DNA of 23,790 bases from Dehalococcoidales bacterium (GTDB lineage: Bacteria > Chloroflexota > Dehalococcoidia > Dehalococcoidales > JAQTVP01). Below are positions 7,741 to 13,933 of this stretch, in pieces (within the stretch, counting starts at the first letter, position 1; the number at the start of each line of letters is the position of its first letter). The notes beneath the pieces are model-generated. The model saw only the letters and a list, made by a program, of their open reading frames with translations, had not been told where the DNA came from and searched no databases. The stretch covers positions 1 to 23,790 of the forward strand of contig JAQTVP010000005.1 in assembly GCA_028707015.1 (NCBI GenBank). Direction: 5' to 3'. The position numbers and the translations under genes were made by a program.

Positions 7741-7770
7741 TTGCTTACCCTAAACTATCAGGCATATATT
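7741..7770 (+). promoter_or_regulatory. Candidate promoter for the 73-residue protein
   Basis: TTGCTT (7741-7746), 18 bp, then TATATT (7765-7770). The predicted start near 7777 would give a nearly leaderless message beginning at the ATG at 7779. Confidence 0.35.
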
Positions 7771-7778
7771 ATATGGTC

Positions 7779-8000
7779 ATGGAAACTTTAAATCCGCTAG
7801 CTCGTGATTTTATTCTGTTCTGCACTCGTCGTAACCATAAAGAATGGCCAGCTCTCTATGATGAAATGTGCTGGGTGGCTGGACAACGTCTTTTCCGAGG
7901 TTTAGGCTATAGTGAATTGAGAAAAGCAGGAATATCCCTTAGCCTATCCAATATAGAAGAAACTATTCGAATGATAGACACCATAACTGAACAGAAGTAA
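7779..8000 (+). CDS. Small protein, family not recognised (73 residues)
   Basis: I do not recognise this protein. It is mostly helical by eye, with a Trp/Cys-containing first half (FILFCTRRNHKEWPALYDEM) and a second half, GLGYSELRKAGISLSLSNIEETIRMID. It has no signal peptide or membrane segment. The balanced amino-acid composition and single-gene setting between rnpB and the protease gene argue for a real gene, though no ribosome site is visible. I chose ATG 7779 over ATG 7773 because the best upstream promoter would start transcription between them, making a leaderless message. A small DNA- or protein-binding factor is possible but unsupported. Confidence 0.6.
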   Translation: METLNPLARDFILFCTRRNHKEWPALYDEMCWVAGQRLFRGLGYSELRKAGISLSLSNIEETIRMIDTITEQK

Positions 8001-8158
8001 CAAACTCGTACTAATACGCGATAGATTATCACTACCAGCCAAAATTCAAACTTGTTTTACCTATAAACCACAGTTTACTAATTCATATACTACTCATTAG
8101 TCTGTTTCTATCTTTTCTTACAAAAGAGGGGTAATTTCTCTGTAAAATACAATAATAG

Positions 8159-8187
8159 TTGGTCTTTTTAGTGTAAACTTGTATAAA
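8159..8187 (+). promoter_or_regulatory. Promoter of the S41 peptidase gene
   Basis: TTGGTC (8159-8164), 17 bp, then TATAAA (8182-8187). The leader to the ATG at 8295 would be about 100 bases. The rest of the interval 8001-8279 shows no gene. Confidence 0.45.
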
Positions 8188-8294
8188 CTTAGATAGACTC
8201 TTTTTAATGTAACCGGCAAAAGGTAATTTATTAAAGTTAAGACCCCTATTAGGATAAATAATAATATGAAAAAGCTTTATTGGAGAGAACGCTA

Positions 8295-9437
8295 ATGCCT
8301 AATTTTTTAAAATTTATATTAATAGCCCTGCTTTTGGTAACCAGCCTGGCTTTGTCATTTGGAGCCGGTTGCACACTAAATGACAACACCTCCACGAATC
8401 TGGACCCGGAGTTAGAAAACATAGCAGAAGCATGGGATCTGATTCTAAATAATTACGTAGACAGGGATAACTTTGACACCAGCGCATTAAGTCAAGCAGC
8501 TATCGAAGGTATGCTGGAGGCTCTAGATGACCCTTACAGCACCTACTTGAATGCCGAAGATTATCAAATGAGTTTAAGTAATCTGCAAGGTAAATTTGAA
8601 GGTATCGGTGCCTATGTAGGAATTGAAGATGAGCAGATAATAATTATCGCACCAATTATGGATTCACCAGCGGCAAAAGCAGGCATAAAGGCCGGCGATA
8701 TTATCCAGGAAATCAATGGAGAAACTACATCAGGGTTAAGTATACAAGAAGCCGTGCTTCACATCCGGGGACCAAAGGGAACCACGGTAAGACTTCTTAT
8801 CCTACATCAAAATGAGAGTGATCCCGTTGAGATTGAAATAATTAGAGCAGAGATTGAAGTGCCAAGTATTTACTTTGAAATGATAGAAGATCTCGCCTAT
8901 ATTAATATCACTCATTTTGCCGAGCATACCAGTGAAGAGCTATCTCCGGTATTAAAAAGTTTGGACCAGGAAGCAGCTGCCGGGATAATTCTTGACCTGC
9001 GCAGTAACCCCGGCGGTTTTTTACATACAGTAATTGATGTTACCAGCCACTTCATCGATAAGGGAATAATCGTTGATGTGGTCGACAATGAGGGAAATCA
9101 TACTACCTCAGAAGTAAACTCCAAAATAGATACTACTGATTTACCCATGGTTATTTTAGTTGACAACTATAGTGCCAGTGCCAGTGAGATATTAACCGGT
9201 GCTCTGCAAGATCATAACCGTGCCACTATCGCTGGTACTACTACGTATGGCAAAGGCAGCGTTAATGTTTTTTACGAGCTTAAAGATGGTTCAGGATTAT
9301 ATCTAACCACTGCTCGCTGGCTTACCCCAAATGGCCGCCCCATAGAAGGTGTGGGAATAGAACCGGACTATATTCTTAACCTTGAGACAGAGGATGCCAT
9401 TCAATGGGCAATAGATTATCTGCAAAACAAGGAATAG
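8295..9437 (+). CDS. S41 family carboxyl-terminal processing peptidase, secreted or lipoprotein
   Basis: CtpA/Prc-type serine protease that trims or degrades proteins outside the cytoplasmic membrane. The 380 residues start with a hydrophobic signal segment (about residues 5-25) ending in FGAGC, a possible though imperfect lipobox. A PDZ domain follows at about 85-170 (PIMDSPAAKAGIKAGDIIQEI). The catalytic core has DLRSNPGG, the nucleophile region NYSASASEI (serines at 293, 295 and 297) and Lys320 in TYGKGSVN, giving the Ser-Lys dyad of the family. I start it at ATG 8295, because GGAGAG lies seven bases before it; a longer TTG start at 8280 would place that site inside the gene. It stands alone and converges on elp3. 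The target is unknown. Confidence 0.93.
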   Translation: MPNFLKFILIALLLVTSLALSFGAGCTLNDNTSTNLDPELENIAEAWDLILNNYVDRDNFDTSALSQAAIEGMLEALDDPYSTYLNAEDYQMSLSNLQGKFEGIGAYVGIEDEQIIIIAPIMDSPAAKAGIKAGDIIQEINGETTSGLSIQEAVLHIRGPKGTTVRLLILHQNESDPVEIEIIRAEIEVPSIYFEMIEDLAYINITHFAEHTSEELSPVLKSLDQEAAAGIILDLRSNPGGFLHTVIDVTSHFIDKGIIVDVVDNEGNHTTSEVNSKIDTTDLPMVILVDNYSASASEILTGALQDHNRATIAGTTTYGKGSVNVFYELKDGSGLYLTTARWLTPNGRPIEGVGIEPDYILNLETEDAIQWAIDYLQNKE

Positions 9438-9479
9438 CATAAGCCTGAAGCAGCATAATAAACGAACAGTATGTATCGG

Positions 9480-10883
9480 CTATATAGATACATGATTAGA
9501 AGAAGATAAGGTTTTACCCATATAATCCTTCACAGAGTGATAGCCAAACTCAGAACGATAATATTCCTTAGCACCCACACCACTTAGAACTATCATTTGC
9601 TGAACCTGGAATGCCCCGGCAGCAATCCGTTCAGCTTCCTTTAGTAATGCCTTGCCTAAACCCTTATGCTGAGCAGCATTAGAATCACGCTGGCGGAGAG
9701 AAACCTCAGACCCGTATATATGCAATTCTCTGATCAAGGCCAAATTACCTGTAAGCTGCGAACTCAAACCAACTATAGGTTTAGATTGGATCCTCAACCT
9801 TAGCAAACCGAATAATGTTTCATTTTCATCTTCAAAAGATAGGAATATTTCTTTCCCGCCCGAAGCTTCATAATCCATCCTTACTATCTGCGGATCGCCA
9901 ATATCATATCCACCTCGTACACGATGGCCATACTCACGACAACGGATACACCGGCACTGACTCCCTTGATGCTGTAACCGCTGTTTAACCATATCCCGTA
10001 ATGAGTCTTTCAACCCTCCCACAATGAATTTTGCCGGGATATCACGCAATACCCGTGAGATTCTAACATACTTGGGCACAATAGCTTTAATTTCACAAAT
10101 TAAGTTAATCATGGTTTCATCATCATATGGCTGGTATCGCCCATCCTGATACCATTTTTCCATTTCAGTACCCTCAACCACCATGGTCGGATATATCTTC
10201 AAACCATCCGGTCTAAAACGAGCATCACTAAATAGCTTTGCTGACAGCTCAAGGTCTTTTTCCGGATTCGAACCGGGTAACCCCGGCATCCAGTGGTAAT
10301 GCACTTTTATTCCGTGTTCTTTGAGCAACCTGGTGGCCCTAACCACATCTTCCACATTATGCCCCCTCTTCACCAGTTGATAAACGTCATCATCTAGTGT
10401 TTGAACCCCCAATTCCACCCTAGTAGTACCAAATTCAATCATTCGTCTTATCTCTTCCTGCCCACACCAGTCGGGTCTGGTCTCTATACACAACCCCGTA
10501 CAACGATGCTTTGCCGTTTCATTAAGCCGCTTTGCTTCTTCCAGATTAGCTGACTCTTTTCCATTCAAAGCATCAAAACAAGCCTTAATGAATTGATATT
10601 GGTAATCTATCGGACAAGCCAAAAAAGTGCCTCCCATTACTATCAACTCAATTTTATCGGTGGGATGTCCCATATCAGTAAGAATTTTCAGCCTGAACTC
10701 AACCTGAACTTTAGCGTCAAATTCACATTTAATCGCCCGCAATACTGCCGGTGATTCCGGAGTATAGCTCTGCGGTGCCGCAGAATATGTCGGGCAATAT
10801 ACACATTGCCCCGGGCACTCCATAGGCTTAGCCATAACCGCCACCGGAGTAACTCCTGATATTGTCCTCGATAATTTTCTCAT
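9480..10883 (-). CDS. elp3: Elp3-type tRNA uridine-34 carboxymethyl modification enzyme (radical SAM plus GNAT)
   Basis: Elp3 uses a radical SAM centre and an acetyl-CoA-binding GNAT domain to make cm5U at wobble uridine 34 of tRNA. The 467-residue protein has CPGQCVYC (Cys23, Cys27, Cys30) for the iron-sulfur cluster, in a KPMECPGQC context typical of Elp3, then the TIM-barrel with LGVQTLDDDVYQLVKRGHN and HWMPGLPGSNPEKDL. The KAC domain around RISRVLRDIPAKFIVGG follows. The C-terminal GNAT (about 385-467) includes GLGKALLKEAERIA and YYRSEFGYH. Bacterial Elp3 from Dehalococcoides mccartyi has been characterised structurally, and this protein has the same domain order and near-identical length. 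It is divergent from the Trm9-like methyltransferase gene, with 46 bp between starts. GAGAG precedes the ATG. Confidence 0.95.
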   Translation of the reverse strand: MRKLSRTISGVTPVAVMAKPMECPGQCVYCPTYSAAPQSYTPESPAVLRAIKCEFDAKVQVEFRLKILTDMGHPTDKIELIVMGGTFLACPIDYQYQFIKACFDALNGKESANLEEAKRLNETAKHRCTGLCIETRPDWCGQEEIRRMIEFGTTRVELGVQTLDDDVYQLVKRGHNVEDVVRATRLLKEHGIKVHYHWMPGLPGSNPEKDLELSAKLFSDARFRPDGLKIYPTMVVEGTEMEKWYQDGRYQPYDDETMINLICEIKAIVPKYVRISRVLRDIPAKFIVGGLKDSLRDMVKQRLQHQGSQCRCIRCREYGHRVRGGYDIGDPQIVRMDYEASGGKEIFLSFEDENETLFGLLRLRIQSKPIVGLSSQLTGNLALIRELHIYGSEVSLRQRDSNAAQHKGLGKALLKEAERIAAGAFQVQQMIVLSGVGAKEYYRSEFGYHSVKDYMGKTLSSSNHVSI

Positions 10884-10890
10884 ATATACT
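10862..10890 (+). promoter_or_regulatory. Candidate promoter of the Trm9-like methyltransferase gene
   Basis: TTGTCC (10862-10867), 17 bp, then TATACT (10885-10890). It overlaps the start codon of elp3 on the other strand. The leader would be about 33 bases, with no clear ribosome site. Confidence 0.4.
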
Positions 10891-10909
10891 TCTCTCAGGG
10901 ATTAAAAAC

Positions 10910-10939
10910 AGTTTAGCAAATTTTTACTGATGACAACAA
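10910..10939 (-). promoter_or_regulatory. Candidate promoter of elp3
   Basis: On the minus strand TTGTTG (10934-10939), 18 bp, then TAAACT (10910-10915). It overlaps the start codon of the divergent methyltransferase gene, so the two promoters interlock. Confidence 0.33.
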
Positions 10940-11577
10940 ACGTATTTAACCAAATAGCGGAAAGCTGGTACAACTTCAGGCACTGGTCTATATTCCGTAA
11001 TGAGCTGGAGGAACTGGCTCAAAAATGGCATGAAGGCAAGTTGCTTAATCTGGGCTGTGCTCATGGTCCAGACTTTCTGCCTTTTAAACATGGTTTTGAT
11101 TTATATGGCGTGGATATTTCTAGTGAAATGCTGAAGCTTGCCCGGAAATATTCCCGGAAGCACGAATTTGCGGTAAATTTAACCCTAGCTAGTGTCAGTT
11201 GTCTCCCTTATTCTGATGAAACCTTTGATTGGGCAATCTCAGTTGCTACTTATCACCACTTGAAGGGTATAGAGGAAAAACAAAACGCATTAAACGAACT
11301 GAAAAGGGTACTAAAACCTGGTGGAGAAGCATTCATCACCGTTTGGAACCGCTGGCAGTTGCGCTTCTGGTTCAATGGTAAAGAGACACTGGTACCATGG
11401 CGCAAGAAAGACCAGATATTATATCGTTACTACTACCTTTTTTCCTATTCTGAACTGGAAAAACTGGTAAAGCAGGCTGGCTTCGAGGTATTAAAATCTT
11501 TTCCTGAAAGCTCCTATAATTTCCCGGTAAAGCTATTCTCCCGAAATATATGTTTACTGGTGAGGAAAAGCGATTAA
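10930..11577 (+). CDS. Trm9/ALKBH8-like SAM-dependent methyltransferase, candidate tRNA cm5U34 methyl-ester transferase
   Basis: A class I methyltransferase of 215 residues. Motif I is LLNLGCAHG (38-46), and the acidic SAM-ribose residue is in LYGVDISSEML. Beyond the general fold it shares features I associate with yeast Trm9: an N-terminal VFNQIAESWYNFR-W (compare VYNEIAPHF-TR-W), LPYSDETFDWAISVATYHH (compare LP-ETFDFAISIAV-HH), a GG-A-W segment after motif III, a VPW, and a near-C-terminal YRYYYLFSYSELEKLVKQAG (compare YRYYHLY-GEL-QAG). Trm9 converts cm5U34 to mcm5U34, the step after Elongator/Elp3. It lies head-to-head with elp3. The comparison is from memory, so family membership is strong but activity is inferred. 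No Trm112 partner is seen here. A general small-molecule methyltransferase is the alternative. Confidence 0.75.
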   Translation: MTTNVFNQIAESWYNFRHWSIFRNELEELAQKWHEGKLLNLGCAHGPDFLPFKHGFDLYGVDISSEMLKLARKYSRKHEFAVNLTLASVSCLPYSDETFDWAISVATYHHLKGIEEKQNALNELKRVLKPGGEAFITVWNRWQLRFWFNGKETLVPWRKKDQILYRYYYLFSYSELEKLVKQAGFEVLKSFPESSYNFPVKLFSRNICLLVRKSD

Positions 11578-11598
11578 ACTAAATCATTTTAATCAATC

Positions 11599-11627
11599 TT
11601 GGTAGGTGGCTCCACAGGGTGTATAAT
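11599..11627 (+). promoter_or_regulatory. Strong promoter of the orphan C-terminally anchored protein gene
   Basis: TTGGTA (11599-11604), 17 bp, then a perfect TATAAT (11622-11627). Transcription would begin near 11634, leaving a leader of about 20 bases with AAGGGG before the ATG at 11655. This rules out the longer GTG start at 11619. Confidence 0.65.
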
Positions 11628-11654
11628 CCCCTTAACAAAGAAAAAGGGGTAGTT

Positions 11655-12176
11655 ATGCCTCAATTCTATAAGTTCAATTGGCAATGCTACGATGTGGATA
11701 TTATTGTAGGTGATAATTTGCGTAAGTTAACACGTTTAATAACCGGATGGTGTTTATTCAAAAAAGATGCATTGCCATATCTGAATCAAGTGCCATTATA
11801 TTTTGATTGTACAATAACACCACCAACAAACATTAAAAGTTCCGATAAAATAAATTATGAATGGCGATTACTTGGTGTGGAAGATGGCAAGATTTACACT
11901 CAAAAAAGAGGTGTATTAGATATTGTACCTAATGAAAAAACGAGGATTAAATTAGTTTCGGATGTTATTCAACGTACTATACAATATACAGGCGAGATAC
12001 GCTTTAGTACGGACGAACTAGATAAAGAACAATGGCAACTTTTTGTAAGTCTAACGGTGTTAGATAAGGATATTTACTCTATGGAGAAAATAATGACACG
12101 CCTTGCTGATTTTATATGGTTCATAATCGGTATAGGATTAACGATATTAATTCAGAAAATATTTGGGGTGATTTAA
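11655..12176 (+). CDS. Orphan protein with a single C-terminal membrane segment (173 residues), family not recognised
   Basis: I do not recognise this protein. About 145 residues look like a soluble, beta-rich domain (FNWQCYDVDIIVGDNL, VPLYFDCTITPPTN, INYEWRLLGVEDGKIYTQKR). One hydrophobic helix closes the chain (FIWFIIGIGLTILIQKIFGV), so it is probably anchored by its C-terminus with the domain in the cytoplasm. There is no signal peptide. By eye it is richer in A+T than its neighbours, which may indicate recent acquisition. The start is ATG 11655, with AAGGGG five bases upstream. It has its own strong promoter, follows the methyltransferase gene by 77 bases and is probably not part of its function. 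Nothing in the sequence shows catalysis. Confidence 0.7.
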   Translation: MPQFYKFNWQCYDVDIIVGDNLRKLTRLITGWCLFKKDALPYLNQVPLYFDCTITPPTNIKSSDKINYEWRLLGVEDGKIYTQKRGVLDIVPNEKTRIKLVSDVIQRTIQYTGEIRFSTDELDKEQWQLFVSLTVLDKDIYSMEKIMTRLADFIWFIIGIGLTILIQKIFGVI

Positions 12177-12226
12177 TTAAAAAAAGGAAACAACCAAGAA
12201 TGATTATAACCAACTAAATAATAAGA

Positions 12227-12256
12227 TTGACAATCCTTCCAGCATTGAATTATGCT
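12227..12256 (+). promoter_or_regulatory. Promoter of the half-length permease gene
   Basis: A perfect TTGACA (12227-12232), 18 bp, then TATGCT (12251-12256). The start of transcription near 12263 favours the translation start at 12308 (leader about 45 bases) over ATG 12269 (leader about six bases). Confidence 0.5.
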
Positions 12257-12307
12257 AAGCAAGCTCAGATGAAAAAGAACACAAGTAGAAGCAGGGGGTT
12301 CCGACAA

Positions 12308-12808
12308 ATGCTTATCCCAACGATAATAATGGGTACACTTGCCATTGTCCTCCTCTTTATCGGTTTTCAGAGAGGTGAAGGAGAACATTTATTAGGTTTA
12401 AAATCTGCTGGCAATCTGTTACTGCAAATTACCCCGCTGTTAATATTTGCCTTTATCGTCGCGGGGATGGCACAGCAGCTCATTCCCACCGAAATAATAT
12501 CAAAGTGGATTGGTATTGAATCAGGATTACGGGGTATATTAATCGGTTCATTAATCGGTGGTATAATGCCGGGAGGCCCATATGTCAGTCTGCCCATAGC
12601 TACCGGGCTCTTACGTACCGGAGCCAGTGTTGGCACTATGGTAGCTTTTATGACCGCCTGGTCATTATGGGCCGTTTCACGAATGCCCCTAGAAATTGGT
12701 ATAATGGGTTGGAAATTCTGGCTAATCCGGATGGCTTGTACTTTTTTCTTCCCTCCAATAGCCGGATTAGTTGCTAATTTATTCTTTTCAAAAATAAGCA
12801 TTACTTAA
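12308..12808 (+). CDS. Half-length permease of the DUF318/YraQ (ArsP-like) family
   Basis: The 166-residue membrane protein has four or five hydrophobic segments (about residues 3-18, 33-53, 74-95, 105-122 and 140-160). Its loop GGIMPGGPYVSLPIATGLLRTGAS resembles the conserved repeat of the predicted permease family pfam03773 (YraQ, ArsP). Full members have about 300-350 residues and two such repeats; this has one and may act as a dimer. The start is ATG 12308, with AGGGGG nine bases before it, placed after the promoter; ATG 12269 would add 13 basic residues. The tautomerase gene follows 24 bases later and may share the transcript. Substrate unknown; no arsenic genes are nearby. Confidence 0.75.
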   Translation: MLIPTIIMGTLAIVLLFIGFQRGEGEHLLGLKSAGNLLLQITPLLIFAFIVAGMAQQLIPTEIISKWIGIESGLRGILIGSLIGGIMPGGPYVSLPIATGLLRTGASVGTMVAFMTAWSLWAVSRMPLEIGIMGWKFWLIRMACTFFFPPIAGLVANLFFSKISIT

Positions 12809-12832
12809 TCAAACAAGATAAGGAGAGATATT

Positions 12833-13015
12833 ATGCCAGTAGTTATCGTTGAGATGTGGGAAGGACGTACTGTAGATCAAAAGAGACAACTCGCAGAGGG
12901 CATCACCTCTTCATTTGTAAAACTTGGTACTCCTGCAGAAGCAGTACACGTTATCATGAAAGATATTCCCAAGCAAAACTGGGCAATTGGAGGCAAACTT
13001 GCCTCTGAAAGGTAA
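12833..13015 (+). CDS. 4-oxalocrotonate tautomerase family protein
   Basis: A 60-residue tautomerase subunit; these form hexamers and use the N-terminal proline, exposed after Met removal, as catalytic base. Pro is the second codon (MPVVIVEMWEGRT), and the active-site Arg11 (numbering from Pro) is present in EGRTVDQKR. The position that is Arg39 in the classical enzyme appears to be His here (AVHVIMKDI), and the aromatic Phe50 position is Trp (QNWAIGG). So it is a tautomerase-fold member, but not necessarily a 4-oxalocrotonate enzyme. AAGGAGAG lies shortly before the ATG. No aromatic degradation genes are nearby, so its substrate is unknown. Confidence 0.88.
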   Translation: MPVVIVEMWEGRTVDQKRQLAEGITSSFVKLGTPAEAVHVIMKDIPKQNWAIGGKLASER

Positions 13016-13102
13016 ATAAACCAGCTCGGGCATCAGCCATAAGTCCGAATTACCAATACTCATTATATATTTATTAACCTTATCCCTCTATCTACCTTCC
13101 CT

Positions 13103-13122
13103 AATATGGGAAAATATGGGAA
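13103..13122. repeat. Tandem 10-bp repeat
   Basis: AATATGGGAA occurs twice in tandem upstream of the hydrolase gene promoter. It may be a coincidence of AT-rich sequence or a pair of direct-repeat binding sites. Confidence 0.5.
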
Positions 13123-13180
13123 TGGAAAAAGTGGGCAGCACTAGTAAATGAAACAAGGAAGAAGTTTAATAAGTCATACC

Positions 13181-13209
13181 TTAACATATTCTTTAATGTT
13201 GGTTAGAAA
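13181..13209 (+). promoter_or_regulatory. Candidate promoter of the MBL-fold hydrolase gene
   Basis: TTAACA (13181-13186), 17 bp, then TAGAAA (13204-13209). The leader would be about 17 bases and would contain the AGGGGG ribosome site. Confidence 0.4.
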
Positions 13210-13232
13210 TTTAATATGAATAGGGGGATAAA

Positions 13233-13853
13233 ATGATTTTCAAAAAGCTGGAAGTGGGACCTTTTGCTTCCAACTGCTACATTGTTGGCTCTAAAACCAC
13301 CAGGGAAGGAATAATAATTGATCCCGGTGATGAAGCCGACGTAATTTTAAACACAGTTAAAGATTTAGAGTTAAAAATAAAGTATATTATTTTAACCCAC
13401 GGACACCTTGACCATATCGGTGCCCTGAAAAAAGTTAAAGAGAAAACAGGCGCTGAGATAGCTCTGCATACTAATGAATCCGAATCATTTCAAAACCAAA
13501 CAATAAATAAGCTTTTCGGTATTTCTTATCCCACCCCACCCCCTCCTGACAAACTGCTTAATGATGGAGATAAAATAGACATCGGAGATCTGCATTTTAC
13601 AGTTCTCCATACTCCCGGACACAGTCTGGGAGGTCTCTGCCTCATTGAAAAGGAAATAGTATTCAGTGGAGACACCCTGTTTAACAGCAGCATCGGCAGA
13701 ACTGACCTGCCTGGGGGCAATTACAGTCAATTAATAAACAGTATCAACACCAAACTTATGACATTACCAGATAACACTATAGTATATCCCGGCCACGGTC
13801 CTGAAACTACTATTGGTGCCGAACGCCGTAGTAATCCTTTTCTTAGCATTTAA
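13233..13853 (+). CDS. MBL-fold metallo-hydrolase (glyoxalase II-like)
   Basis: A 206-residue hydrolase of the metallo-beta-lactamase fold. The metal site motif THGHLDH (His56, His58, Asp60, His61) is intact. HTPGHSLGG, FSGDTLF and YPGHGPETTIGAE supply the remaining ligands (His, Asp, His). The small size and C-terminal layout match the short glyoxalase II-like proteins common in anaerobes. They may hydrolyse thioesters such as S-lactoylglutathione analogues, but the true substrate is not fixed by sequence. There is no signal peptide, so it is cytoplasmic. AGGGGG lies shortly before the ATG. The gene stands alone and is closed by a perfect palindromic terminator; it converges on hppA. Confidence 0.92.
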   Translation: MIFKKLEVGPFASNCYIVGSKTTREGIIIDPGDEADVILNTVKDLELKIKYIILTHGHLDHIGALKKVKEKTGAEIALHTNESESFQNQTINKLFGISYPTPPPPDKLLNDGDKIDIGDLHFTVLHTPGHSLGGLCLIEKEIVFSGDTLFNSSIGRTDLPGGNYSQLINSINTKLMTLPDNTIVYPGHGPETTIGAERRSNPFLSI

Positions 13854-13865
13854 CTGCCAAGAATA

Positions 13866-13904
13866 AAGCAGAGGTGAGATATCTCACCTCTGCTTCTTTT
13901 TTTT
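13866..13904 (+). terminator. Rho-independent terminator with a 30-bp perfect palindrome
   Basis: AAGCAGAGGTGAGAT (13866-13880) is followed at once by its exact reverse complement (13881-13895), then a run rich in T to 13904. It ends the MBL-hydrolase transcript. On the other strand the T run is short, so stopping of hppA transcription is less sure. Confidence 0.92.
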
Positions 13905-13933
13905 CTAGCTTAATCTCTCAGGAATAAGCTTAT

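Noticed and set aside
9471..9493. ATGTATC/GATACAT inverted repeat between convergent genes, considered as terminator
   Set aside because: The stem is short and AT-rich, overlaps the elp3 stop codon and has no T run.
11628..11649. CCCCTT/AAGGGG inverted repeat that would hide the ribosome site of the orphan gene
   Set aside because: The predicted start of transcription (about 11634) leaves the left arm out of the RNA, so the hairpin cannot form in the message.
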